From contig NZ_CP119409.1 in assembly GCF_029223885.1 (NCBI RefSeq), positions 4,268,501 to 4,332,500 of the forward strand: a DNA stretch of 64,000 nt, read 5' to 3'. How positions within the stretch are numbered: position 1 is the stretch's first letter; every line of letters starts with the position of its first letter. The position numbers and the translations under genes were made by a program. Under the pieces are notes generated by a model. The model saw nothing but the letters and a program-made list of their open reading frames with translations, ran no database searches and had not been told where the DNA came from. Shown piece by piece: positions 15,667 through 23,570 of the stretch. The DNA is from Pararhizobium gei (GTDB lineage: Bacteria > Pseudomonadota > Alphaproteobacteria > Rhizobiales > Rhizobiaceae).

Positions 15667-17418
15667 TTACTCCAGAGTCCAGACTACCCCCCAAGGCGAC
15701 AGCATCCCGGCCTCGTTTTCACCTAACTGAAAAAATATATCCCCTTCAGGGACCCTGCAAATGCAGCTTCTATTGGACAGGTTGGCACATAAACGCAAGG
15801 TGGAGTATTCGAAGCGCCATGCGATGGAAACGCTGCTCTCTGCAACCTCATAAACACCCGCACCGCTGCCGGCGTTTGTGAGCAGCGGCACAATGTGCTC
15901 ACGCCGTAAATTGATCAGGAAGCGATAAAAGGTCAGCCAAGCATCGTTTTGATCAGTCGGCCATTTGAGCTTGGCACTGTGGAACGTGCTTTCGGCGGCC
16001 GGATCCAGCATGGTGCCGGCGTCAAAACCCGGCAATCTGGACAATTCCGTGCGCCTGCCTTTTCTGACAATGTCGTTTAACTCGGCATTGAAATCGCAGA
16101 AATAGGGGAATGGCTGCTCGGCCCGCCACTCTTCGCCCATGAACAGCATCGGGATTTGCGGACTGAGCAGGTAGACTGCGGCAAGCGCCTTCAACGCCTC
16201 GGATGGTACAGAGGCCAAAACGCGATCGCCTTGGGCCCGGTTGCCGATCTGATCATGGTTCTGGATGAAGGATATGAAGGCGGTCGGCGGTAAGCCGGTG
16301 CTGGACGTACCGCGTGTCTCGCCACGATAGGCCATATGCTCGCCCTGAAAAACAAACCCCTCCGCCAGAGCGCGGCCGATCTTCGAGACATCGTCGGCGT
16401 AGTCCCTGTAGTATCCAAAGGTTTCGCCGGTTCCCGCTACATGGAGCACGTGATGTATGTCGTCATTCCATTGTGCGGTAAATGACGTGGGCCTGCACTG
16501 ATGATCGCGCTCCAGTAAAGCTGAATTATTGTCTTCATTTTCAACGACAAGGTGAACATGCCGGCCGGCTGCCGCCGTTTGAACCCGCCCAGCCAGTTCA
16601 TGCAGAAGATGCTCCCTGCCGTCATCCTTGATCGCGTGCACCGCGTCCAGGCGCAAACCGTCCATTCGGAACTCGGTAATCCAGTAAAGCGCGTTCTGGA
16701 TGACCAATTCGCGGACCCATGCGGCCCCCGCATCGTCATAATTGACGCCGGCCCCCCAGGGAGAGGCATGCTTCTCGGTAAACAGGGGCGCATAAAGCGG
16801 CATGTAGTTTCCGTCGGGACCGAAATGGTTGTAGACCACGTCGAGAAAGACGGAAATTTCGCGCTCATGAGCCGCGTCGACCAGCCGTTTCAGATCCTCC
16901 GGACGGCCGTAGCTTGCATCGGGTGCATAGGGGAGAACACCGTCATATCCCCAATTCCAGCGCCCCGGAAATTCGGCGACCGGCATGATCTGGATCGCGG
17001 TAATCCCGAGGTTCTTCAGATGATCCAGTTTTTCGATGGCCGAAAGGAAAGTTCCGCCTTCCGTAAACGTGCCGATGTGCAATTCGTAAAGAATCGTTTC
17101 CTCCCAGCGGCGCCCGCGCCAGCCGGCCGACTGCCAGGAGAATGAAGGATCGATGACCTCGCTCGGCCCGTGCACGTCTTCCGGCTGAAAGCGGGATCCA
17201 GGATCCGGCACCGCAAGGCCATTGGAGAGAACAAACTTGTATCGGCTGCCTGGACCCGCCGCTTCAGCCTTGAACAGGTGCCAGCCTTCGTCACCGGGCT
17301 GCATGTCATGAATTCCCCCCGGTTCAAGAGAAAGGCGCACCTTGTTCTGCAGCGGCGCCCAAAGGCGAAAAAGCACGCCATCTTCTGTGATTTCCGGCCC
17401 AAAACTCGACGTGTTCAC
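15667..17418 (-). CDS. treZ: Malto-oligosyltrehalose trehalohydrolase TreZ
   Basis: Glycoside hydrolase family 13 enzyme that releases trehalose from maltooligosyl trehalose. I chose GTG 17416-17418, behind GGAG, giving 583 residues and the usual N-terminal carbohydrate-binding start (FGPEITEDGVLFRLWAP). GH13 motifs are in order: DVVYNHFG, the nucleophile region GLRLDAVHAI, the acid/base region VVENEDN and IQNHDQIGNR. It is divergent from treY with a 133-nt spacer. Together they make trehalose from glycogen or maltodextrin, a stress protectant. A GGAAC-N16-TGTT motif lies 43 nt upstream. The call is firm. Confidence 0.95.
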   Translation of the reverse strand: MNTSSFGPEITEDGVLFRLWAPLQNKVRLSLEPGGIHDMQPGDEGWHLFKAEAAGPGSRYKFVLSNGLAVPDPGSRFQPEDVHGPSEVIDPSFSWQSAGWRGRRWEETILYELHIGTFTEGGTFLSAIEKLDHLKNLGITAIQIMPVAEFPGRWNWGYDGVLPYAPDASYGRPEDLKRLVDAAHEREISVFLDVVYNHFGPDGNYMPLYAPLFTEKHASPWGAGVNYDDAGAAWVRELVIQNALYWITEFRMDGLRLDAVHAIKDDGREHLLHELAGRVQTAAAGRHVHLVVENEDNNSALLERDHQCRPTSFTAQWNDDIHHVLHVAGTGETFGYYRDYADDVSKIGRALAEGFVFQGEHMAYRGETRGTSSTGLPPTAFISFIQNHDQIGNRAQGDRVLASVPSEALKALAAVYLLSPQIPMLFMGEEWRAEQPFPYFCDFNAELNDIVRKGRRTELSRLPGFDAGTMLDPAAESTFHSAKLKWPTDQNDAWLTFYRFLINLRREHIVPLLTNAGSGAGVYEVAESSVSIAWRFEYSTLRLCANLSNRSCICRVPEGDIFFQLGENEAGMLSPWGVVWTLE

Positions 17419-17460
17419 GCCTTCGCTCTCCTTCTCATGCTGCGATGCACCTGACCAATC

Positions 17461-17485
17461 AACACAGTCCGCCGCCACCTGTTCC
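17461..17485 (-). promoter_or_regulatory. Possible EcfG-type promoter for treZ
   Basis: Minus-strand GGAAC (17481-17485), 16 nt, then TGTT (17461-17464). It has one mismatch to CGTT and fits GGAAC-N18-TT. Its distance to the treZ start (43 nt) resembles that of the exact match before the PfpI gene. Confidence 0.4.
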
Positions 17486-17521
17486 CTGGGCGAGCAAATA
17501 TTCGGCCGAGCGTCACGTCAT

Positions 17522-17546
17522 GGAACACCGGCGGCTTGGAGGTGTT
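17522..17546 (+). promoter_or_regulatory. Possible EcfG-type promoter for treY
   Basis: GGAAC (17522-17526), 16 nt, TGTT (17543-17546). If used, transcription would begin near 17553 and translation would have to start at ATG 17576 rather than ATG 17552. It overlaps the GGAGG that would serve ATG 17552, so only one of the two readings can hold. Confidence 0.28.
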
Positions 17547-17551
17547 ACTTA

Positions 17552-20065
17552 ATGACATCGACAAAAGAGAGCCGCATGAAACGTCCAACATCGACCTATC
17601 GCCTGCAATTTCGCAACGGCATGACCTTCGATGATGCTATCGATCTTGTCCCCCATCTGGTATCCCTCGGCATCAGCCATCTCTACGCGTCGCCGATTTT
17701 CACGGCGGTTGGCGGCTCCACCCACGGCTACGACGTCACCGATGCCAACGAGATCGATCCTGCCATCGGCGGGCAAGCCGGCTTCGAGCGCCTGGCGGAG
17801 GCGCTGCGGGAGGCCAATCTTGGACTCATCCTTGATATCGTCCCCAATCACATGGCCGCATCCGTGGAAAACGGCTGGTGGCGAGATGTTCTGGAAAATG
17901 GCAGGCAAAGCGCCTTTTCCAGCTATTTCGACATAGACTGGCGTGAAAAGCTGACCTTGCCTCTGCTGGGCAAGCCGCTGCCGGAGGTTTTGGCCGATAA
18001 CGAATTGGTTCTGGTAACAGACGGAAACGACGGCCTTGAACTGGCCTATTACGAAACACGGCTACCTTTGGATAGGAAAACGGTTCGGCGCGTTCTCTCC
18101 GAGACGGCAGGCGGAAACCTATCCTGTTTTTCCGGGGACAAGCAAAAAATGCAGGCTCTGCTTGCTGAGCAACACTGGCAGTTGACGCATTGGAAGGATG
18201 CGGCAAAACATCTGAGCTATCGCCGGTTTTTCGAGGTCACCGGGCTTGTCGGCATCCGCATTGAAGACGACGCGGTATTTGAACATACGCACAGGCTCAT
18301 CCTGCGCCTGGTGAGAACTGGTCGGGTTCAAGGTCTGCGGGTCGATCACGTCGATGGTCTTGCGGCTCCACAATCCTATCTGGATCGTTTGCGCCATGCC
18401 ATTGGACCCGATATCTATTTGATCGTCGAGAAGATTTTGGGCCCCGGCGAGCAGCTGCGCCCGAGCTGGCCAGTCGAGGGGACCACCGGTTATGAGTTCA
18501 ACACGGCTTTGGCAACACTTTATATCGATCAGGATGGTCTCGACCATCTTGAAGCCGGTTATGGCAAGCTCGCTCCACCCGACTCCATGCTTGCGACAGG
18601 CCTGCGCGATGCAAAACGTCTGATCGCGGGCCGGAATTTTGCGGGCGAAGGGGCACGCCTTGCAGCCTTGGTGAAGACGGCCCACCCGCATCTGCAGGAG
18701 GCCGACATCCTCTCCGCTCTGCAGGAACTGCTTGTCGCCTTTCCCGTCTACCGGACTTATGGTGACGAGGGCAGGCTTGACGCGGAAGATGAAACGGTCC
18801 TGGCGGGGGTGCTGGCGGAAGCGGAAGCGGAAGCGATGCTCCCCTCTCGCACCGCACTTGATGCGATCGCTGGCCTTTTGCGGAATCCTGACGAAGAGCA
18901 TCTGGAGTTCCGGAGACGGTTTCAGCAACTCACCGGACCGGTCATGGCGAAGGCGGTCGAGGATACGTTTTTCTACAGGTATAACCGTCTGCTGGCTCTG
19001 AACGAGGTCGGCGGCGAAATCATACGTCCTGAAACCGGTGTGGCAGCCTTTCACCGCCTCATGGCAGACCGCGCCCGACACCAGCCGCACGGCCTTTCCG
19101 CAACCTCGACACACGATACCAAGCGTGGCGAAGACGCGCGGGCACGGCTTTACACCCTCTGCGAGGGGTCTGAGGTATGGAATGAAGCGGTTGAACGCTG
19201 GCGCGGAATGAACATGCGGCATTTGGCATCTGTCTCCGGTCGGAATGTGCCGGAAGCAGCCGTCGAGTGGATGCTCTATCAGGCACTGGCTGGGGCATGG
19301 TCCGACGACACCACGCAAGAAAACCTGGCATCGCGATTTTTGGCCTATACGGAGAAAGCCTCGCGCGAAGCCAAGCTTGGAACGGATTGGGCAGCGCCGG
19401 ACGAGGATTATGAAAAAGCGGTTCTTTCTTACGCCGAAGCTCTCGTGTCACCGCAGAACGCGGACTTTACCGAAGACTTCCAGTTGACAATGCAGCCTTT
19501 CCTTGAGGCAGGCTATTCGAACAGTCTCTCGCAGACTCTCATCAAGTTGACCGCCCCCGGTATCCCGGACGTCTATCAGGGTACGGAGGGTCTCGATCTC
19601 AGCATGGTGGATCCGGACAATCGGCGTCCGGTGGATTATGCCCGGTTTTCGTCAAATGCCAGGGGATCGAAGACCCTGAGCGGCGCAGCGGCGAACATGA
19701 AGCAAGCTGTGCTGACAGCGATCCTGCAGTATCGCAAGGATCATCCCGCGCTCTTCAACGAGGGGGATTATCAGCCGCTTGATGTTACCGGACCTTGCAA
19801 GGATCATCTGGTGGCTTTTGCGAGGCGGAAAGGCGAGGAGTACCTGGTTGCGATTGCGCCCCGCCTGATGTTTGGAAAGCTGCAGGCGCATGCGCTCGTG
19901 GCCGTTCCCGGTTTCTGGAGCGACACCACGGTAAAGCTTCCTGCAGATGCGGGACGGCCGCTTAGGGACTTGCTCGGCGGCAGCGAAATCGCCGGAACGC
20001 AGATTACGGTCGAGACCTTGCTGACGGAGCGGCCCGTCGCTTGCCTCGTTATGGCGGATTCATAG
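17552..20065 (+). CDS. treY: Malto-oligosyltrehalose synthase TreY
   Basis: Converts the reducing-end alpha-1,4 bond of maltodextrins to the alpha,alpha-1,1 bond of trehalose. The product has ~830 residues and starts with the family hallmark PTSTYRLQFRNGMTF. GH13 motifs follow: LDIVPNHMA, GLRVDHVDGL, LIVEKILGPGE and SATSTHDTKRGED. Two starts are possible: ATG 17552, 9 nt after GGAGG, and ATG 17576, which matches the usual family N-terminus better. I list the first because of its ribosome site. The partner treZ is divergent. Enzyme identity is secure. Confidence 0.95.
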   Translation: MTSTKESRMKRPTSTYRLQFRNGMTFDDAIDLVPHLVSLGISHLYASPIFTAVGGSTHGYDVTDANEIDPAIGGQAGFERLAEALREANLGLILDIVPNHMAASVENGWWRDVLENGRQSAFSSYFDIDWREKLTLPLLGKPLPEVLADNELVLVTDGNDGLELAYYETRLPLDRKTVRRVLSETAGGNLSCFSGDKQKMQALLAEQHWQLTHWKDAAKHLSYRRFFEVTGLVGIRIEDDAVFEHTHRLILRLVRTGRVQGLRVDHVDGLAAPQSYLDRLRHAIGPDIYLIVEKILGPGEQLRPSWPVEGTTGYEFNTALATLYIDQDGLDHLEAGYGKLAPPDSMLATGLRDAKRLIAGRNFAGEGARLAALVKTAHPHLQEADILSALQELLVAFPVYRTYGDEGRLDAEDETVLAGVLAEAEAEAMLPSRTALDAIAGLLRNPDEEHLEFRRRFQQLTGPVMAKAVEDTFFYRYNRLLALNEVGGEIIRPETGVAAFHRLMADRARHQPHGLSATSTHDTKRGEDARARLYTLCEGSEVWNEAVERWRGMNMRHLASVSGRNVPEAAVEWMLYQALAGAWSDDTTQENLASRFLAYTEKASREAKLGTDWAAPDEDYEKAVLSYAEALVSPQNADFTEDFQLTMQPFLEAGYSNSLSQTLIKLTAPGIPDVYQGTEGLDLSMVDPDNRRPVDYARFSSNARGSKTLSGAAANMKQAVLTAILQYRKDHPALFNEGDYQPLDVTGPCKDHLVAFARRKGEEYLVAIAPRLMFGKLQAHALVAVPGFWSDTTVKLPADAGRPLRDLLGGSEIAGTQITVETLLTERPVACLVMADS

Positions 20066-20141
20066 CTGAGACACAGCCTTTGCCTGCGCATTGCGTGATT
20101 CAGGATAGCCGTTCGATAGCCGGATCATTGCCCTTACAGCA

Positions 20142-20166
20142 GGAACTATAACGGACGGAAAAAGTT
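20142..20166 (+). promoter_or_regulatory. Possible EcfG-type promoter before a small ORF
   Basis: GGAAC (20142-20146), 16 nt, AGTT (20163-20166), one mismatch to the consensus. It ends 37 nt before the ATG at 20204, the same geometry as the PfpI promoter. Confidence 0.35.
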
Positions 20167-20203
20167 TGGCCTGCTCATCGTTCCTTCCATGCAGGAGAAA
20201 ATC

Positions 20204-20401
20204 ATGCGCCGCCATGTCAAAAAAGCCCCCGCCCCGCCATCGTCACAGCCGAATGTCGGCCTGCCGATGAAGAAAAACGCGTGGCAGCCGCAGATCATTC
20301 CACCTTATAGGGTGGACTTGCCTCTTGCCAGGACGACAAGCGAACAGATTGCCGTCCCGGCCTCGATCAACGGGAGAAGCATGGTCAGCGGCCGTTTGTG
20401 A
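20204..20401 (+). CDS. Small basic, proline-rich protein of unknown function (65 aa)
   Basis: ATG 20204 follows GGAG by six nt. The product is basic and Pro-rich at the start (RRHVKKAPAPPSSQP) with no recognised domain and no membrane segment. It lies behind a GGAAC-N16-AGTT motif, which supports expression under stress. Could be a chance frame, but the ribosome site and promoter spacing are both good. Confidence 0.45.
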   Translation: MRRHVKKAPAPPSSQPNVGLPMKKNAWQPQIIPPYRVDLPLARTTSEQIAVPASINGRSMVSGRL

Positions 20402-20402
20402 G

Positions 20403-20639
20403 ATGCTGGTAGACGGTACATCGATATTGGTGGTTCCGGCGCTTCATCCGGCAACTGCCGTTTACACGATCCATGACGTGGCTCTGATGGTCGATCGGGA
20501 CCGGGAAGCGCGCGAGGCGCTGCTCACGGCCGGCGCAGCCGGTCATCAGCTCGGTTTAGACGGAGCGAGAAAAGCGTCGGCCGCAAACGCCGTATCACTG
20601 TTGATACGAGCATTCGACAGCCGGCGAAGAACAGGGTGA
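20403..20639 (+). CDS. Possible small protein of unknown function (78 aa)
   Basis: Begins with an ATG 1 nt after the stop of the preceding small ORF and could be co-translated with it. The product is a mixed alpha/beta-like soluble sequence (ILVVPALHPATAVYTIHDV, then Ala/Arg-rich helices). I recognise no family and see no independent ribosome site. The 28 nt after it separate it from the dehydratase gene on the other strand. Confidence 0.3.
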   Translation: MLVDGTSILVVPALHPATAVYTIHDVALMVDRDREAREALLTAGAAGHQLGLDGARKASAANAVSLLIRAFDSRRRTG

Positions 20640-20667
20640 AGCTGTCGAACGGCTCCCAAACCTGAGC

Positions 20668-21807
20668 TCAAGGGTAGGCCGTCGATCCGTCGGGTTTGCT
20701 GGTGATCTTGCGTTCCCAGTGGATGTAATCCTCCGTCGCCAGGGCCTTTTCGTCGATCTCGATCCCCCAGCCCGGGCGATCCGGGCGAAGCTCCATATGG
20801 CCGTCGACAGGGATATAGGGATCGAGCGCCCAGGGCGCGTGAACATGCGGCTTGTATTCGAGAATCTTGAAGTTCGGCTGGGCAGCACAGAAGTGGATGT
20901 TCACCGCAGTCGCCAGCGGTCCCATTGGGTTGTGCGGGGCGATCGTGACGTAGTGAGCCTCGGCGATTGCCGCAATGCGCCGCATTTCCGTGACGCCGCC
21001 GACGACGCAGATGTCGGGCTGGATGATGTCGGCACCACGCGCGTTCAAGAGCGCCAGGAATTCAAAGCGGTTGTAGAGCGACTCGCCGGTGGCGAGCGGC
21101 ACAGTCACCTTCGATTTCAGTTCGGCCCAGGCCGGAATGTGTTCCGGACGGATCGGCTCTTCGTAGAACAACGGATCATAGGGGGCGATTGCCGCTGCAA
21201 GCTGGACGGCCTGATAGGGCTCATAGATCTTGGCATGGGCATCAAAGGCGAATTCGAAATGCGACGGGGTAATTTCCCGGATCTTGCCGAAATAGCCGCC
21301 GGTTTCCTTGACCAGTTCGCCCCATCGGCTGTTGTGAAGGTCGCGTCTGTAGGGGCTGAGCTTGAAGGCCGTGTAGCCGAAATCCTCGTTCAACTGAAGT
21401 GTCTGCTCCAGTGCCGCCTCCGGATCGGGGGCGGTATAGACGCCGCAATAGATCCTCACTCGATCGCGAACATTGCCGCCCAGAAGCATGTAGACCGGCA
21501 GGCCGGCGGCCTTTCCGGCAATGTCCCACAGTGCATGGTCGATCGCGGAAATGGCAGCCAGACCGAGGGCGCCCGGCGGAAAGCGGGCTTGCTGGTTGAG
21601 CTTCAGGACAAGATATTCGACGCGGCGCGGATCTTCACCTTCTATCTGGCGGAACAGGTAATCCAGCATGGGCGGAAGTGCCCAGTCGGGGCCATGATTA
21701 TAGGCCTCGCCCCAACCCGATATGCCTTCGCTCGTCTCGATCTTGACCAGAAGGCGAGGGCGGTCATCGACGCGCTGCATGAACGTCTTCAAAGCAGTAA
21801 TGTGCAT
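20668..21807 (-). CDS. Enolase-superfamily sugar-acid dehydratase (galactonate dehydratase-like)
   Basis: Mandelate racemase/muconate lactonizing enzyme family, 379 residues, closest in motif to D-galactonate dehydratase. Metal ligands Asp189, Glu216 and Glu242 lie in FAFDAHAKI, YEEPIRPE and ATGESLYNRF. The general acid His191 and general base His292 (IAPHNPMGP) are also present. It would remove water from an aldonate-type acid to give a 2-keto-3-deoxy acid. The next gene downstream of the regulator (21821) is a DapA-like aldolase that could cleave that product to pyruvate. They share an operon with a GntR repressor. Substrate not fixed by sequence. Confidence 0.85.
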   Translation of the reverse strand: MHITALKTFMQRVDDRPRLLVKIETSEGISGWGEAYNHGPDWALPPMLDYLFRQIEGEDPRRVEYLVLKLNQQARFPPGALGLAAISAIDHALWDIAGKAAGLPVYMLLGGNVRDRVRIYCGVYTAPDPEAALEQTLQLNEDFGYTAFKLSPYRRDLHNSRWGELVKETGGYFGKIREITPSHFEFAFDAHAKIYEPYQAVQLAAAIAPYDPLFYEEPIRPEHIPAWAELKSKVTVPLATGESLYNRFEFLALLNARGADIIQPDICVVGGVTEMRRIAAIAEAHYVTIAPHNPMGPLATAVNIHFCAAQPNFKILEYKPHVHAPWALDPYIPVDGHMELRPDRPGWGIEIDEKALATEDYIHWERKITSKPDGSTAYP

Positions 21808-21820
21808 TTCAATTCTCCGA

Positions 21821-22738
21821 TCAGGCGGCGCGGGTTTCGCTGACGCGCATGACGATTTCCCTCAGGCTTTCCCTTTCCTGATCGTTCAGGGCCTCTACCC
21901 CGGGCACGCGTACAGGGCCGACATCCGTGCCCAGCATCCCGAGCGCCTCCTTGACCACAGTCACGTTGGCACCGTTCAGATATTTCGTCCGCATGCTTTC
22001 AAAACCGGCGATCTCATCGATCAGATTGCGGGCCGTGGCATAGTCTCCGGCTTCCAATGCGCGGTGGATGGCATGCGAGCGTTCCGGGAAGACGTTCACC
22101 AGGCCGGAGGTAAAGCCGCGGGCGCCCATGGCGTAAAAGGCGGGCGCCCATCCTTCTGCCAGTCCGCAGACCCAGATGGCCGGTGCGTCCTTGGTCGAGC
22201 GGATGACATCGGCGAGCAGCATCAGGTTGCCGGATGCGAACTTGATGCCGGCAATGTTCTCGTGCAGCGCCATTTTGCGGAAATCAGCGATGGAAAACGT
22301 GTCGCTCCGCACATAGGCTATCACCGGAACGGTGCAGCTATCCGCCAGCTCAAGGAAATACTTGCTCTGATAGGACGGCCCGGCAAAGGGGTCCATCGGA
22401 TGGTGACCCATGATGGCGTCGGCGCCGGCAATAATCGCGTCGCGCGCCAGCGCTTTCGCTTCGACCAGGGAGCGTCCGACAGCGGCGCTGACCAGGGACT
22501 TGCCGGCCGCTGCCTCGATGGTGGCGCGATGGACGAGGCGAACCTCGTCGAGCGACAGGGTGAAGAATTCGCCGGTATTGCCGGCAGCCATCAGATTATG
22601 GACCCTGGCGGCGGCCATTTTCTCGATCAGCGATTTCAGCTTGACGATATCGACGCTTCCATCGGCCGCATAGGGCGTGACAGGAACTCCGGATATACCC
22701 GTCAGCGCCTGGCGAACTCGCGCAACAGCTTCGTTCAC
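21821..22738 (-). CDS. Dihydrodipicolinate synthase/N-acetylneuraminate lyase family aldolase
   Basis: Class I aldolase of 305 residues with the DapA fold. The Schiff-base lysine is Lys166 (AGIKFASG), the active-site tyrosine Tyr142 (AYVRSD), and the substrate-binding GNTGEF loop occurs at 53-58. The GTG start at 22736-22738 is preceded by GAGGAAGT; the regulator gene ends 1 nt upstream. Beside an aldonate-type dehydratase the likely task is retro-aldol cleavage of a 2-keto-3-deoxy sugar acid to pyruvate and an aldehyde. True lysine biosynthesis is unlikely in this context. Confidence 0.85.
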   Translation of the reverse strand: MNEAVARVRQALTGISGVPVTPYAADGSVDIVKLKSLIEKMAAARVHNLMAAGNTGEFFTLSLDEVRLVHRATIEAAAGKSLVSAAVGRSLVEAKALARDAIIAGADAIMGHHPMDPFAGPSYQSKYFLELADSCTVPVIAYVRSDTFSIADFRKMALHENIAGIKFASGNLMLLADVIRSTKDAPAIWVCGLAEGWAPAFYAMGARGFTSGLVNVFPERSHAIHRALEAGDYATARNLIDEIAGFESMRTKYLNGANVTVVKEALGMLGTDVGPVRVPGVEALNDQERESLREIVMRVSETRAA

Positions 22739-22739
22739 G

Positions 22740-23480
22740 TTAAACTTCCTCTTTGCTTTTAAAAACGATGTTCAGATAGGTTTGGCCAGATCTGACCACA
22801 TGATCGCGCATCACGCGTTCTGCTCTGTCCGTATCACCGGCAATGATTGCCTCTGCGATGGCGGCGTGCTCGCCCAGCGCCAGTTCACGCTCCGTCGGAT
22901 TGGAGTGGATCACCCTGCGGATGCTTGCGTCATAGAATTGCTGCCGTTCGATCATACGGGCCAGATACTGACATTGAGACGCCACATGAATCTGTTCGTG
23001 GAATGTCTCGTTCAAGGCGATCAGGTCGTCGGCCGCACCGGATTGGGTTGCTCTTGTCATCAGGTTGACGGTCGCTCGCAGATCGGTCGCGGCGGGGCTT
23101 AAAAGCCGTTTCGCCGCCAGACGCGCGATCATGGATTCAAGTGCTGCCCGGGCGAGAATCATTTCCTCAGCCCAGTTCGCATTGAAACGAATCAAAACGC
23201 CGCGACGGGGAAGGGCCTCGACGAGTCCCTCGGTCTCAAGCTGGCGCAGCGCCTCCTTGATCGGCGTCGTGCTGACGCCAAGCTGCTCGGCGAGCTGGCG
23301 CTCGTTGACCTTTTCGTTCACGCCAAATTTCCCCGAGAGAATGGCGGTTCGCAGGCTGCGGTGAACGTGGTCCCGCAGCGTCGTCAACAGGCGCGGATCG
23401 AGCTTTTCGATCCTTTCGTCGTGAAATGCCAGGCCGTCTTCTTGCTTCACGAACCAATTCCCCGTTGACGTCCGTTGCAT
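22740..23480 (-). CDS. GntR-family regulator, FCD (FadR) subgroup
   Basis: 246 residues: an N-terminal winged helix (about 30-100; VNERQLAEQLGVSTTPIKEA) and a C-terminal helical FCD ligand domain with the metal-site residues expected of the group (LNETFHEQIHVAS, GEHAAIAEAI). It heads the aldolase-dehydratase operon and is divergent from the ABC importer operon. A near-perfect palindrome at 23489-23504 in the shared 90-nt spacer is its likely operator. It probably represses both operons until a sugar-acid intermediate appears. Confidence 0.9.
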   Translation of the reverse strand: MQRTSTGNWFVKQEDGLAFHDERIEKLDPRLLTTLRDHVHRSLRTAILSGKFGVNEKVNERQLAEQLGVSTTPIKEALRQLETEGLVEALPRRGVLIRFNANWAEEMILARAALESMIARLAAKRLLSPAATDLRATVNLMTRATQSGAADDLIALNETFHEQIHVASQCQYLARMIERQQFYDASIRRVIHSNPTERELALGEHAAIAEAIIAGDTDRAERVMRDHVVRSGQTYLNIVFKSKEEV

Positions 23481-23488
23481 TCTGTGAG

Positions 23489-23504
23489 ATCTGATATACC
23501 AGAT
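23489..23504. promoter_or_regulatory. Candidate operator of the GntR regulator
   Basis: ATCTGATATACCAGAT, a 16-bp palindrome matching its reverse complement at 14 of 16 positions. It lies 8 nt upstream of the regulator start and 66 nt upstream of the binding-protein gene. Size, AT-rich centre and position fit FadR-type operators. Confidence 0.5.
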
Positions 23505-23570
23505 TTCAGATCGATGTCGATATGAAATCTCATTTTTGTTGCAGGGTTCAAGCTCTTGGGAGGAGTTGAC

